A DNA stretch of 64,000 nt from Spirochaetales bacterium (lineage in GTDB: Bacteria > Spirochaetota > Spirochaetia > Treponematales > Treponemataceae), in NCBI GenBank assembly GCA_003252395.1, contig QKEL01000013.1:1-64000 (forward strand). The letters run 5' to 3'. Position numbers and translations under genes: made by a program. Positions 7,790 to 16,908 of this stretch are shown piece after piece. How positions within the stretch are numbered: position 1 is the first letter of the stretch; every line of letters starts with the position of its first letter. Below the pieces are notes generated by a model. It had not been told where the DNA came from. It was given only the letters and a program-made list of their open reading frames with translations, and did not search any database.

Positions 7790-8022
7790 GAAGCCTTCCG
7801 CGAAAACCCTCAACCGGGCTAGCCGGAAGGCTTTTTCATTTACCCGCCCCCGCCCCGCGGCCGCCCCCTTACCCTGGGAAGCGGAAATTGAGAGCAGGGT
7901 CTGACCCTAAATGACCGCGGACGCCCCACGAATGTTTCACGGCACCCGAGTGGGGGTAGCGGAAGGCCCTTGCCGTTCCGGCAAGGACTGGAGCGAGGGG
8001 GAGACTTCCCCCTCCAGATTCC
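7790..8022. other. Non-coding gap between pta and corA, with hairpins
   Basis: No gene is seen. Two adjacent hairpins lie just downstream of corA: 7968-7986 (CCTTGCCG-TTC-CGGCAAGG) and 7988-8017 (CTGGAG..AGGGGGA/TCCCCCT..CTCCAG). Neither has a T-run, so they may be a weak terminator, a 3'-end stabiliser or a dispersed repeat. The palindrome AGGGTCTGACCCT is at 7896-7908; the same 13-mer occurs at 58667-58679. Confidence 0.5.
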
Positions 8023-9027
8023 TTAGCGGTGCTTGTCCACCCAGTGGAGGATGGTGGAGGTGACGACGGCGATGACCGCGAAGCCGACGATGAGCAGGGG
8101 ATAGGAGACGCGCCAGTTTTCGGGCCCGGTCATCATGGACCATTCGGACATGCCGCCGATGCCCGACAGGAGGGTGAGGGGCATGAAGATGGTGGTGATG
8201 AAGGTGAGGCGGCTTACCGAGCGGTTCATGCGGTTCGAGGCCTCGGCCATGGAGTTGCTGGAGAGGGTGAGGTTCATTTGGATGAGGTTGCCGATCATTT
8301 CGCGGGCCGCCTCGGCGAGGTCGAGGTAGCTGGAAAGGTGGTCGTAGATGTCGCCGAAGTAGGGCAGGAGGCTTTCCGCGATGAGGGGGCTTTCGCGGCG
8401 CCGCAGGCGGGAAACGAGCTCGCGCTCGTAGTTGAGGCTTTTCCGCAGGCTGAGGAGGTCCCTCCTGATGTCGCTGAGCTCGGCGGGATCGAAGCCGCGG
8501 GAACCGGTTATGACGCCGTCCTCGATTTCGGTTATGCGCTCGGTGATGCCCTCAATGGCGGGAAAGACGCGGTCGACGATTTCGTCCATGAGGGCGTGGA
8601 GTACCATGGCGGGACCCGCGGTGACGCGGCTTCGGCGAATCCGTTCCAGGGTTTTCGCGAAGGGCGTGCGTTTTTCCGAGGCGTTGCGGCGGACCGACAG
8701 GAGAAAGTCGCGGCCGAGGAAATAGTTGATTTCGGAGAGTTCGATTCCCCCGGGCGCGTCGATGACGTCGTTGAACACCAGGCCGAGATAGTCCGGGAAG
8801 ATGTCTATTTTGGGGATCGGGCTCGCGTCGAAGCAATCGTCCACAGAGAGCCGGTGCAGGTCGAAATTGACCGCGAGGTCCTCGAGTTCGATGCGTTCGG
8901 GGTCGAGGCAATCGATCCAGTAAAAACCCGTACCGTCCGGGGCGTTTTTCCGCTTGAAAAAATCCACGGCGTTGTTGAACTGGGCCAGGCCGCCCGCTGC
9001 GTCTATATGAAAATAGGTGGTGTTCAT
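8023..9027 (-). CDS. CorA-family divalent cation transporter, GMS variant
   Basis: A 334-residue CorA-superfamily protein. A long soluble N-terminal domain (about 1-270) ends in two membrane helices near residues 275 and 305. The family's ion-selective GMN motif reads GIGGMSEW here, so Asn is replaced by Ser. This may alter selectivity, so the substrate should not be assumed to be Mg2+. The start at 9027 was chosen over 9066 because the TTGACA-N17-TACAAT promoter lies across the longer reading. It diverges from the esterase gene. Confidence 0.85.
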   Translation of the reverse strand: MNTTYFHIDAAGGLAQFNNAVDFFKRKNAPDGTGFYWIDCLDPERIELEDLAVNFDLHRLSVDDCFDASPIPKIDIFPDYLGLVFNDVIDAPGGIELSEINYFLGRDFLLSVRRNASEKRTPFAKTLERIRRSRVTAGPAMVLHALMDEIVDRVFPAIEGITERITEIEDGVITGSRGFDPAELSDIRRDLLSLRKSLNYERELVSRLRRRESPLIAESLLPYFGDIYDHLSSYLDLAEAAREMIGNLIQMNLTLSSNSMAEASNRMNRSVSRLTFITTIFMPLTLLSGIGGMSEWSMMTGPENWRVSYPLLIVGFAVIAVVTSTILHWVDKHR

Positions 9028-9037
9028 GTCGTTTCCC

Positions 9038-9066
9038 ATTGTAGCCCTACTCCGACGGGGTGTCAA
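9038..9066 (-). promoter_or_regulatory. corA promoter
   Basis: Minus strand TTGACA-N17-TACAAT, 10 nt before the ATG at 9027. Its -35 lies only 5 bp from the -35 of the divergent esterase promoter, so the two may interfere. Confidence 0.7.
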
Positions 9067-9071
9067 AACGC

Positions 9072-9101
9072 TTGACTGGCCGCGGGGAAGCGGGCGATTA
9101 T
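9072..9101 (+). promoter_or_regulatory. Esterase promoter (leaderless)
   Basis: Plus strand TTGACT-N18-GATTAT with 6 nt to the ATG at 9108. Confidence 0.6.
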
Positions 9102-9107
9102 GGGCGC

Positions 9108-10988
9108 ATGAACCATACTCCCAACGCTTCCATGAACGTTTTTTGCGTGCGCTCCGGCCTGGCGGCCGGCCAGGTGCTTCAACGGGGCAAGGACGGGGCT
9201 TCCGTTACCGTTTCCGGGTATGCCCAGAACGACGGGGCCGTCTTCGCGACGGTTTCCCGCGCGGGGAAGGCCCTGGAAGGCTTTAACGGCATTCCGGCGG
9301 GCAAGGCCGCGAACGGCGCCTTTACGGCGAAGCTTCGGCGCATTCCCGCGGGCGGTCCCTACGAGGTGACCCTTGAGTGCCGCTACGCCCTGGGCGCCCT
9401 TTCGATGCTGACGGTTTCCGACGTTTGGGTGGGCGACCTGTGGCTGCTCGCGGGCCAGAGCAATATGGAGGGCGTGGGCGCGATCGAGCGGGACGCGCCG
9501 GTTGACGAGCGCGTTCGCTGTCTGACCATGGCCCGCGTATGGGAAACGGCCCGGGATCCTTTGCATTTTTTGGCGGAGTCGCCCGATCCCGTCCATAACG
9601 GGGGTGCCCCCTTGCCCCCGTCCGCGGTTCCGGCGGCCAAGAAAAAGGCGATTCGGGGCAGCGGTCCCGGCCTCTGGTTCGCCCGGGAGATGCTGGAGCG
9701 AACCGGCGTGCCCCAGGGCCTTATCGCCACGGCCCACGGCGGCACTTCCATGGCCCAATGGTCGCCCGATTTGGCCGATCGGGGAGGGGAGTCCCTCTAT
9801 GGCTCGATGATGGAAAGCCTGCGCGTCTCGGGGCAGCCGCTGACGGGCGTGCTGTGGTACCAGGGCTGCAGCGATACCTCCGCGGAGGCGGCGGCGGTCT
9901 ATACCGATCGGATGGTCGCCCTGGTGGAAGCCCTTCGCCGGGATATGGGGCAGCCGAAACTGCCCTGGATAATCGCCCAGATCGCCCGCGAGGTCGGCCG
10001 AACCGAGGGCGCCGACGGATGGTCTTTCATAACGGAACGGCAACGGCTCTTGCCCGGCGCGATTTCCCGCCTGGAGATGGTCCCCACGGCGGATCTTGAG
10101 ATGGATGACTGGATTCACGTTTCCACGCCCGGGCATAAGGTATTGGCGGGGCGTTTCGCGGATATGGCCGAACGCCTGGCTTTCGGCCGGAAGGATATCG
10201 TGCCCTGTCCACAGCCCGTATCGGCAAAATTCGTGAAAGATCCCCTTTCGCCGGTCGTGGAGGTGACCTTTACCAACGTGGTGGGCGGCCTTTCTTCCCC
10301 CTGTCGGGCCACGGGATTCGCCGTTCGCACCGAAGCGGGGCGGATTCTCAAGGCCGTGTACCAGGCGCGCTTTTCGGGCAATAAGGCGCGGCTCAGGCTC
10401 ACCACCGACGAGCTCGGCGGCGCCTCCGTGGTTTACGGCTGGGGTCCGGACCCCGACGTGAACGCCTTTGACGGCCGACGCATGCCCGTACCCCCGTTCG
10501 GCCCGCTTCCCATCGAGTCGCCGCCGCCCCTTTCCCCCTGGTTCCGCGACTGGGAGGTGAGCCCCCTGGCCAGGGGCGAGGATATCTCCGCGCTTTCCTG
10601 CCCAAGGCGCGAGGATTTCGCGAAACTCAGGAAGATGGCTTTCCCCGACTGGTGGAAGGTGAATATGGAAGACGCCTGGCGGGGAAAGACGGGACACGCC
10701 TCGTTTTTCGCGGCCTTCGAGCTTGCGGAACCGACGGCCGCGGAGCTGCTTCTGGGCTACGACGGTCCCTTCCGGCTTTGGATTGACGGTAAGCCGATCC
10801 ATGAGGGCCTTTCTGGCCCTTGGCCCTGGATGCAGGATTCCCTTGCCGTGCCCGTTACGCTCGGCGCGGGACGGCATGAGGTGGCCGTGACCATGGCCAC
10901 TGGTAGCGCCGCGAAACCTTCCACCGGGTTTTTTATGCGCATGCGGGCCGCCGACGGGAAGAAGGCGTTGGGCATTTCCCTCCGGTGA
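9108..10988 (+). CDS. SGNH hydrolase, sialate O-acetylesterase-like
   Basis: A 626-residue protein of the sialate O-acetylesterase (SASA/DUF303) family, which removes acetyl groups from sugars. Seen: block I WLLAGQSNMEG near residue 105 with the nucleophile Ser, GVLWYQGCSD near residue 250 (oxyanion/Asn-type block), and a D-x-x-H pair (MDDWIHVSTPGH) near residue 345. The C-terminal 250 residues form a beta-rich accessory region. No signal peptide is seen, so it is probably cytoplasmic and acts on imported acetylated glycans (inference). The ATG at 9108 is set by a promoter 6 nt upstream; the track start at 9060 overlaps that promoter. Confidence 0.82.
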   Translation: MNHTPNASMNVFCVRSGLAAGQVLQRGKDGASVTVSGYAQNDGAVFATVSRAGKALEGFNGIPAGKAANGAFTAKLRRIPAGGPYEVTLECRYALGALSMLTVSDVWVGDLWLLAGQSNMEGVGAIERDAPVDERVRCLTMARVWETARDPLHFLAESPDPVHNGGAPLPPSAVPAAKKKAIRGSGPGLWFAREMLERTGVPQGLIATAHGGTSMAQWSPDLADRGGESLYGSMMESLRVSGQPLTGVLWYQGCSDTSAEAAAVYTDRMVALVEALRRDMGQPKLPWIIAQIAREVGRTEGADGWSFITERQRLLPGAISRLEMVPTADLEMDDWIHVSTPGHKVLAGRFADMAERLAFGRKDIVPCPQPVSAKFVKDPLSPVVEVTFTNVVGGLSSPCRATGFAVRTEAGRILKAVYQARFSGNKARLRLTTDELGGASVVYGWGPDPDVNAFDGRRMPVPPFGPLPIESPPPLSPWFRDWEVSPLARGEDISALSCPRREDFAKLRKMAFPDWWKVNMEDAWRGKTGHASFFAAFELAEPTAAELLLGYDGPFRLWIDGKPIHEGLSGPWPWMQDSLAVPVTLGAGRHEVAVTMATGSAAKPSTGFFMRMRAADGKKALGISLR

Positions 10989-11010
10989 GGGGGGGCGTTT
11001 TTTTTACTGT

Positions 11011-11039
11011 TTGCACAAGGCTCGCTTGGGGGGTATACT
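11011..11039 (+). promoter_or_regulatory. Promoter of large TPR gene
   Basis: TTGCAC-N17-TATACT, 15 nt before the ATG at 11055. No clear Shine-Dalgarno lies in the short leader. Confidence 0.6.
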
Positions 11040-11054
11040 CGCTGAACGGGCATT

Positions 11055-13001
11055 ATGGAAAACGATAAAAAAGAAGACCGGTTTAAGGCGGAATTCCGCA
11101 AGGCGCTGAAAGCCGGTCAGCGCAGGGACTACCCCAAGGCGATCCAGATTCTCGAGACCCTGGCCATGGAAGGCTTTGCGGACGGCGCCGTCGGCGCTCA
11201 GGCCCGGGGCGAGTCTCATCCCGAAATTCACCTGTACCTTGCCCGATCCTGGCATGCCCTGGGTTCCTACGCCCGGGCCGCCCTGGCGGCGCGAACCTAC
11301 GTGAAGGTCTGCCCGAACGACGCGGCGGGTTGGTTTTTTCTGGGCCGCTCCTGGCTTGCGGATTCGAATCCCGAGCGGGGCTTCTGGGCCCTCAGGCGCA
11401 GTCTCGAACTCAATCCCGCTTCCCTAGACGCCCATCTCGTGCTGGGAACCGGGCTCTTGCGCGCAAAGAAACCGACCCCGGCCCGCGAGACCTTCGAGGC
11501 GGCCCTCTCCCTCGCCCCCGACGACGAACGGCTGAACCAGGCGTACCGCAACGCCCTTTTCGTGGAGGCGGTCCAAAAATACCGAAGGGGCGAGACCGAC
11601 ATGGCCCGCCAGATGCTCACCTTCCTCATTGACAATGGGCTCGACGGCGTCGCGCCCCGCCTCTACCTCGCCCATGCCCTTCGTGAACTGGGCTATCTCG
11701 CCGAGGCGCTCGGCCAGTACGAGGCGGCCATATCCTTCTCCCCCGACGACGAGACCCTCAAATGGTACCGGATCGCGGTTTCCCTGGAAATGGGCGATTC
11801 GGAAAGCGCCGCCGCGTACATGAAGGAAGTGGGCGCCAGCTTCCCCGGCGCGAGCGCGTCGCCCGAGTCGGTGAGCCTCGCCATCATAAAAAATCACGTG
11901 GACCGGGAAGAATGGGTCAAGGCGATTACCGCCTCAAAGATGCACCTGAAAAGCCGGGGAAGCGATCCCGCGGTGCACGCCCTCATGGCTGAGGCCCTGC
12001 GGAACACCGGGAATATGGCTTCCTCCCTCAATCATTTCAGGCGGGCGGTCGCGGGGTACGGAACCCGGAGCGAGGCCACGGGGCCTGAATACGGGGCGCT
12101 CATGACCCTGCTCGCCGAGCGAAACTGGGCCGCCCTCTCGGAAGAACTCGTGCGGGCGAGGCGGATCGGCTGCGATCCGGCCCTCCTTTCCTATTATGGC
12201 GTACTGTGCCGCGCCAATTTGGACGAAGAACCCTCTAAGGTATTGGCCCAGGTTCAGGAGGCGGTACGGGAGCACGGCGCGGTGCCCGAACTGTTGATGG
12301 CCCTCGCGAAAACCTACTTCCGGCTCGGGCTGACCGATCTCGCCATCGGTTGGTACCAAAAGGTCACGGTATTGGACCCCGAGCGAGAAGAGGCGTGGCT
12401 GGGCTATATCGCGTGCGCCGAAACCGATTCGGACGAGGAGACCTTCCTTAATTCCTACCGCGAATACCTCGGTCGCTGGGGCGATAACCTCGCGATCAGG
12501 ATCGAGTTCGCCCATCTATTGGCCGAGCGGGAAAAATGGAAGGAAGCCGCGGACCAGGCCGAATCGGTTATTTCCCAGGACCCCTCGGCCCTGCCGCTGC
12601 GGCTCTATGCCCTCTGGCGGCGCAAGGCCGGCCAATACCGCGAGGCGGCCATACTGTACCGAAACATGCTCCGGAGCAAGGCCGACGACCGGGTGCTCCT
12701 CTCGAATCTCGTATACTGCCTCGACAAGATGGGGGATACGGGCAACGCCCTTCGCCTCATGCGCGAGGCGAACCGCGTGCTCAAGGCCGACGCCACCTCC
12801 CTTTTGAGCGAGGGCAGGCTCCTTTCCCGTTCCGGCGACCTCAACGCCGCCTTGGCAGTGTTTCGGAAAGTGATAGACCGTTTCCCGAAAGAGCGGCTCG
12901 GCTGGGAAGAAACCGCGCTTATTTACGAAAAGCAGGGCGTTCGCGAGATGGCCGAGGTTTTCCGGCAAAAAGCGCGGGACTGTAAGTCGAGAAAAAATTA
13001 A
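11055..13001 (+). CDS. Large cytoplasmic TPR-repeat protein
   Basis: A 648-residue protein made almost entirely of tetratricopeptide-type helical pairs (for example YARAALAARTYVKVCPNDA, PERGFWALRRSLELNPAS, YLAEALGQYEAAISFSPDD, GLTDLAIGWYQKVTVLDP). No signal peptide, membrane segment or enzymatic motif is visible. It is likely a scaffold; the binding partner is unknown. It is flanked by its own promoter and by the opp promoter, so it seems monocistronic. Confidence 0.8.
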   Translation: MENDKKEDRFKAEFRKALKAGQRRDYPKAIQILETLAMEGFADGAVGAQARGESHPEIHLYLARSWHALGSYARAALAARTYVKVCPNDAAGWFFLGRSWLADSNPERGFWALRRSLELNPASLDAHLVLGTGLLRAKKPTPARETFEAALSLAPDDERLNQAYRNALFVEAVQKYRRGETDMARQMLTFLIDNGLDGVAPRLYLAHALRELGYLAEALGQYEAAISFSPDDETLKWYRIAVSLEMGDSESAAAYMKEVGASFPGASASPESVSLAIIKNHVDREEWVKAITASKMHLKSRGSDPAVHALMAEALRNTGNMASSLNHFRRAVAGYGTRSEATGPEYGALMTLLAERNWAALSEELVRARRIGCDPALLSYYGVLCRANLDEEPSKVLAQVQEAVREHGAVPELLMALAKTYFRLGLTDLAIGWYQKVTVLDPEREEAWLGYIACAETDSDEETFLNSYREYLGRWGDNLAIRIEFAHLLAEREKWKEAADQAESVISQDPSALPLRLYALWRRKAGQYREAAILYRNMLRSKADDRVLLSNLVYCLDKMGDTGNALRLMREANRVLKADATSLLSEGRLLSRSGDLNAALAVFRKVIDRFPKERLGWEETALIYEKQGVREMAEVFRQKARDCKSRKN

Positions 13002-13069
13002 CAAGGCTTCAATAATTGCAGTATAAATTAACTAATTGTATATATTATAAATAATTATGCAGGTAATTC

Positions 13070-13098
13070 TTGTCAATATCAATTAATTGTCCTATACT
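13070..13098 (+). promoter_or_regulatory. opp operon promoter
   Basis: TTGTCA-N17-TATACT in an AT-rich intergenic stretch (13002-13138), about 40 nt upstream of oppA. AAGGAGG lies 10 nt before the oppA ATG. This is the conventional leader type, unlike the leaderless genes nearby. Confidence 0.7.
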
Positions 13099-13138
13099 GC
13101 TAAAGCGTTTTTTCTAAATTCCCAAGGAGGATCTTTTA

Positions 13139-14716
13139 ATGAAAAAGATTGCAGCCACGCTTGTTGCCGTAGCCCTTATGGCAGCCGCATTCGCTGGTGG
13201 ATCCACCGATGCTGCCGGCAATGGCGCCGAATTCATCATCGGAAACGGGGCCGAGCCCCAGAGTCTCGATCCCTCGAAGATCGAAGGCGTTCCCGAACAC
13301 CGCATTTACATGGCCCTGTTCGAGGGTCTCGTCGCGTACGATCCCAAGACGGCTACCGCCGTTCCCGGCGTTGCCGAAAGCTGGACTATCAGTCCCGACG
13401 GCACCGTGTATACCTTTAAGCTCCGCAAGACGACCTGGAGCGACGGAACCCCCATCACCGCGAAAACCTTCGTGGACTCCTGGCTCCGCACCCTCGATCC
13501 GGCCACCGGATCCAACTACGCGTACATGGTTACCATGGTCGTGAAGGGCGCCGAGGCGTATAACGCCGGAACCGGTCCCGCCAGCGGCGTCGCGATCAAG
13601 GCCGTGGACGAGTATACCTTCGAGGTTACCCTCACCGGTCCCGCTCCCTACGCCCTCGACATGATGGCCCACTACGCCTTCAGCCCCCTCCCGATGCACG
13701 TTATCGCCAAGCTCGGCGACGACTGGATCAAGCCGGGCAACTTCGTGGGCAACGGCCCGTTCACCCTCGAGACCTGGACCCCCCAGGAGAAGATCACCGT
13801 CGTTCCCAACGCCAAGTACTGGGACAAGAAGAACGTGAAGCTTTCCCGCATCACCTTCCTCGCGATCGACGACAACAACACCCTGTACCAGAAATACCTC
13901 GCCGGCGAAGTGGACTGGGACTGCAATCCCCCCGTCACCATGATCGACGAGCTCAAGCTCCGCGACGACTACCTCGTGAGCCCCCAGGTCGGAACCTACT
14001 ACTACGTCTTTAACGTGACCGATCCCGCCCTTAAGGACGCTCGCGTTCGCAAGGCCCTCACCATGGCCCTGGACCGCAAGGAACTCGTGACCAAGGTAAC
14101 CAAGGGCGGCCAGCTTCCCGCCGACTCCATCGCGCCTCCCATGGCCGGATACACCCCCGCCAAGGGCAACGCCTACGACGTAGCCAAGGCGAAGGCCCTC
14201 CTCGCCGAGGCCGGTTTCCCCGACGGTAAGGGCTTCCCCAAGCTGACCGTGATCTACAATACCCATGAGGGCCACAAGCTCATCGCCGAGTATATCCAGC
14301 AGGTTTGGAAGAAGAACCTCGGAATCGACGTGACGATCCAGAACCTCGAGTGGAAGACCTTCCTCGACGTTCGCCACGAGCACGACTTCCAGATCTCCCG
14401 CGCCGGCTGGCTCGGAGACTACCAGGACCCGAACACCTTCCACGAGATGTTCCTGACCGGCGCCGGAAACAACGACGGCGCGTACGCCAACCCGGCCTAC
14501 GATGCCCTCGTCAAGAAAGCGTCGACCATGAAAGCCGGTCCCGACCGCATGAAGACCCTCCAGGAAGCGGAAGAGCTCCTCATCACCAAGGACCAGGCCG
14601 TCATGCCGATTTACTTCTACGTGAGCCAGCACCTTTTGGACACCAACAAGTGGTCCGGTTGGTACCTGAACGCGCTCGATATCCACACCTACAAGGGAAT
14701 CGCTCCCGTGAAATAA
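13139..14716 (+). CDS. oppA: Oligopeptide ABC transporter, substrate-binding protein
   Basis: A 525-residue SBP_bac_5 family protein that captures peptides in the periplasm for the OppBCDF importer. Seen: signal peptide (MKKIAATLVAVALMAAAFA), the N-terminal GAEPQSLDPSKI segment, the family motif YDPKTATAVPGVAESW, and WLGDYQDPNTFHEMF near residue 425. The signal peptide has no lipobox cysteine (AFAGGST), so it should be a soluble periplasmic protein rather than a lipoprotein. It is first in the operon with a strong ribosome site, and a large hairpin follows, which fits high expression relative to the permeases. Confidence 0.93.
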   Translation: MKKIAATLVAVALMAAAFAGGSTDAAGNGAEFIIGNGAEPQSLDPSKIEGVPEHRIYMALFEGLVAYDPKTATAVPGVAESWTISPDGTVYTFKLRKTTWSDGTPITAKTFVDSWLRTLDPATGSNYAYMVTMVVKGAEAYNAGTGPASGVAIKAVDEYTFEVTLTGPAPYALDMMAHYAFSPLPMHVIAKLGDDWIKPGNFVGNGPFTLETWTPQEKITVVPNAKYWDKKNVKLSRITFLAIDDNNTLYQKYLAGEVDWDCNPPVTMIDELKLRDDYLVSPQVGTYYYVFNVTDPALKDARVRKALTMALDRKELVTKVTKGGQLPADSIAPPMAGYTPAKGNAYDVAKAKALLAEAGFPDGKGFPKLTVIYNTHEGHKLIAEYIQQVWKKNLGIDVTIQNLEWKTFLDVRHEHDFQISRAGWLGDYQDPNTFHEMFLTGAGNNDGAYANPAYDALVKKASTMKAGPDRMKTLQEAEELLITKDQAVMPIYFYVSQHLLDTNKWSGWYLNALDIHTYKGIAPVK

Positions 14717-14743
14717 ACGGATAGAAATCCGTTAACCCAAAGA

Positions 14744-14827
14744 CCTGACGGCGAAAACCCGTAAGGAAGCGCCCTCCGCCGGGGGGCGCGCCTTCCGGAG
14801 GCGCCCCTTCCGGGGTCCGCCGTCAGG
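14744..14827 (+). terminator. Large hairpin between oppA and oppB
   Basis: An 84-nt structure closed by CCTGACGGCG/CGCCGTCAGG, with inner GC-rich stems such as GCGCCCTCCGCC/GGGGGGCGC. A pyrimidine-rich CTTCTTTG follows. Such elements often attenuate or stabilise the oppA message so that binding protein exceeds permease. The function is inferred. Confidence 0.7.
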
Positions 14828-14864
14828 CTTCTTTGTTTACTCCACTCATGCCAGAGGCAATGTA

Positions 14865-15800
14865 ATGTTAAGATTTGTCGTCAGACGGCTGTTCAGTCTG
14901 GTTCCGACCCTTTTTTTGATCGTAACCCTGAGCTTTTTTATCATCCGGGTAGCGCCCGGCGGTCCCTTTTCCGGGGAGAAGAACGTACCTCCCGAAATTC
15001 TCCAGAATATCATGCGGAAGTACCATATGGATGAACCGCTTCCGGTTCAGTATCTCCGTTACATGAACGATATCCTGCACGGAGACCTTGGTCCTTCCTA
15101 TAAATATAAGGATCACGACGTAAATTACCTCATTGGGCACAGCTTACCCAATTCGCTGTTGCTGGGCGTCGTTTCCCTCGTTCTCGCCCTGATCGGCGGC
15201 ATAACGGTGGGCATTATTTCCTCGCTGCGGCAAAATACCTGGCTCGATTACGTGAGCATGTCCGTGGCCATTATCGGAATATCCATTCCCCTCTTCGTCA
15301 TCGGCCCCCTGCTTATGTACCTGTTCGCGGGAACCCTCAAGTGGCTTCCCACCTCGGGCTGGATCTTCACGCGTAACGGAATCAACCTCAAGCCGCTCAT
15401 CATGCCCGCCGTTACGCTCTCCTTTCCCTATTTCGCCTATATCGCGCGCCTTTCGCGGGCGAGCATTCTCGAAATACTCCGCTCCGACTATATCCGTACC
15501 GCCCGCGCCAAGGGCTTGAAGGAATCCGTCGTGGTGGTAAAGCACGTGCTCAAGGGCGCGATGCTCCCGATTATCAGCTACCTCGGCCCCGCCTTCGCGG
15601 GTATCGTGACGGGCTCGGTGGTCGTGGAAAAGATTTTCGTCATTCCCGGCCTTGGCGGGTTTTTCGTCAATTCGGCGCTCAATCGAGACTATACCCTTAT
15701 CATGGGCACGGTCATCGTCTATTCGGTCATCCTCGTTGCCATGAATTTCATCGTTGACGTGCTCTACGGGGCGATCGACCCGCGCATATCGTACAAGTGA
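14865..15800 (+). CDS. oppB: Oligopeptide ABC transporter permease OppB
   Basis: A 311-residue inner-membrane permease with six predicted helices; the first is MLRFVVRRLFSLVPTLFLIV. The EAA loop that docks to the ATPases reads YIRTARAKGLKESVVVVKHVLKG near residue 205. It opens with the family's RxAPGGPF segment. AGAGG lies 7 nt before the ATG. It is 12 nt upstream of oppC and belongs to oppABCDF. Confidence 0.94.
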   Translation: MLRFVVRRLFSLVPTLFLIVTLSFFIIRVAPGGPFSGEKNVPPEILQNIMRKYHMDEPLPVQYLRYMNDILHGDLGPSYKYKDHDVNYLIGHSLPNSLLLGVVSLVLALIGGITVGIISSLRQNTWLDYVSMSVAIIGISIPLFVIGPLLMYLFAGTLKWLPTSGWIFTRNGINLKPLIMPAVTLSFPYFAYIARLSRASILEILRSDYIRTARAKGLKESVVVVKHVLKGAMLPIISYLGPAFAGIVTGSVVVEKIFVIPGLGGFFVNSALNRDYTLIMGTVIVYSVILVAMNFIVDVLYGAIDPRISYK

Positions 15801-15812
15801 GGACGCAAGACC

Positions 15813-16898
15813 ATGTCAGACCCTACTAGCGTTAAGCCGGCGGAAACCGGGACCGAATCGGCCTCGGGCGCCATAAATGAATTCAACCAGGTAGTGAAAC
15901 CCATTTCCCTGTGGGCCGACGCCTGGAAGCGGCTCAGAAAAAACCGCATGGCCATAGCGGGCCTGTGGATAACCGTTTTTTATATCGTCATTTCCCTGCT
16001 CGCGCCGGTTCTTCCGATTTACTCGTATAAAGAACAGGTGATCGACCACCAAAACCTGCCTCCCTCGCTTCGCCCGGCGGGCGAAGTCATGCTTGAGGTT
16101 CGGCACGCGTACATGCTCCGCATCGCGAAGAAAGAGGGCCGGACCGAATTGAGCGCCGAGCAGCAGGCCGAATACGACGCCTTGGTGGCCGACGTGGCGG
16201 TCGATCCCGTGCATCAGCGCCGGTACGTTTTCGGAACCGATGCCCTAGGACGCGATCTCCTTGCCCGGACGATTTACGGGGGACAGATCTCCATCATGAT
16301 CGGATTTATCGGCACGGTCACCGCCTTGCTCATCGGCATCCTATTCGGGGCCGTGGCGGGGTATCTCGGCGGCTGGGTGGATAACCTTATCATGCGTTTC
16401 GTGGACATTATGTACGGCCTGCCGTATATGCTGATCGTCATCATCATGATGGCCATCCTCGGACAGAGCATTTTTATCCTCTTTATCGCGATCGCCCTCG
16501 TGTCGTGGCTTACCATCGCCCGCGTGGTGCGCGGCCAGGTCATCAGCCTGAAGAATTCCGAGTTCGTGGAAGCTGCCCGCGCAATGGGAACCCGCAAGAG
16601 ACGCATCATTCTCAAGCACCTTTTGCCCAATACCACGGGCATCATCATCGTGTATTCCAGCCTTTCCATCCCGAGCTTCATCATGAGCGAGAGCTTCCTC
16701 TCGTTCCTTGGCTTGGGCGTTTCGGCGCCGAGAACCTCCTGGGGCCTCCTCGTGTCCGAGGGCGTGAGCACCATGACGCTCTATCCCTGGCTCCTCATCG
16801 TCCCCGCGGTGGCGATGACGGTATTCCTCTTCGCCATGAACTTCCTTGGCGACGGCTTGCGCGACGCTTTCGATCCGCAAAGCAAGAACCGCGTCTAG
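15813..16898 (+). CDS. oppC: Oligopeptide ABC transporter permease OppC
   Basis: A 361-residue partner of OppB, longer than usual because of a soluble loop after the first membrane helix (about residues 70-130, with the GTDALGRDLLARTIYG motif at its end). The EAA loop is FVEAARAMGTRKRRIILKHLLPN near residue 250, and the ending GDGLRDAFDPQSKNRV is typical. It overlaps no neighbour; GAGGA precedes the ATG. Confidence 0.94.
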   Translation: MSDPTSVKPAETGTESASGAINEFNQVVKPISLWADAWKRLRKNRMAIAGLWITVFYIVISLLAPVLPIYSYKEQVIDHQNLPPSLRPAGEVMLEVRHAYMLRIAKKEGRTELSAEQQAEYDALVADVAVDPVHQRRYVFGTDALGRDLLARTIYGGQISIMIGFIGTVTALLIGILFGAVAGYLGGWVDNLIMRFVDIMYGLPYMLIVIIMMAILGQSIFILFIAIALVSWLTIARVVRGQVISLKNSEFVEAARAMGTRKRRIILKHLLPNTTGIIIVYSSLSIPSFIMSESFLSFLGLGVSAPRTSWGLLVSEGVSTMTLYPWLLIVPAVAMTVFLFAMNFLGDGLRDAFDPQSKNRV

Positions 16899-16908
16899 GA
16901 GCACGTGC

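Noticed and set aside
9063-10877. 604-aa minus-strand ORF
   Set aside because: Exactly antisense to the SGNH esterase with catalytic motifs; no recognisable domain.
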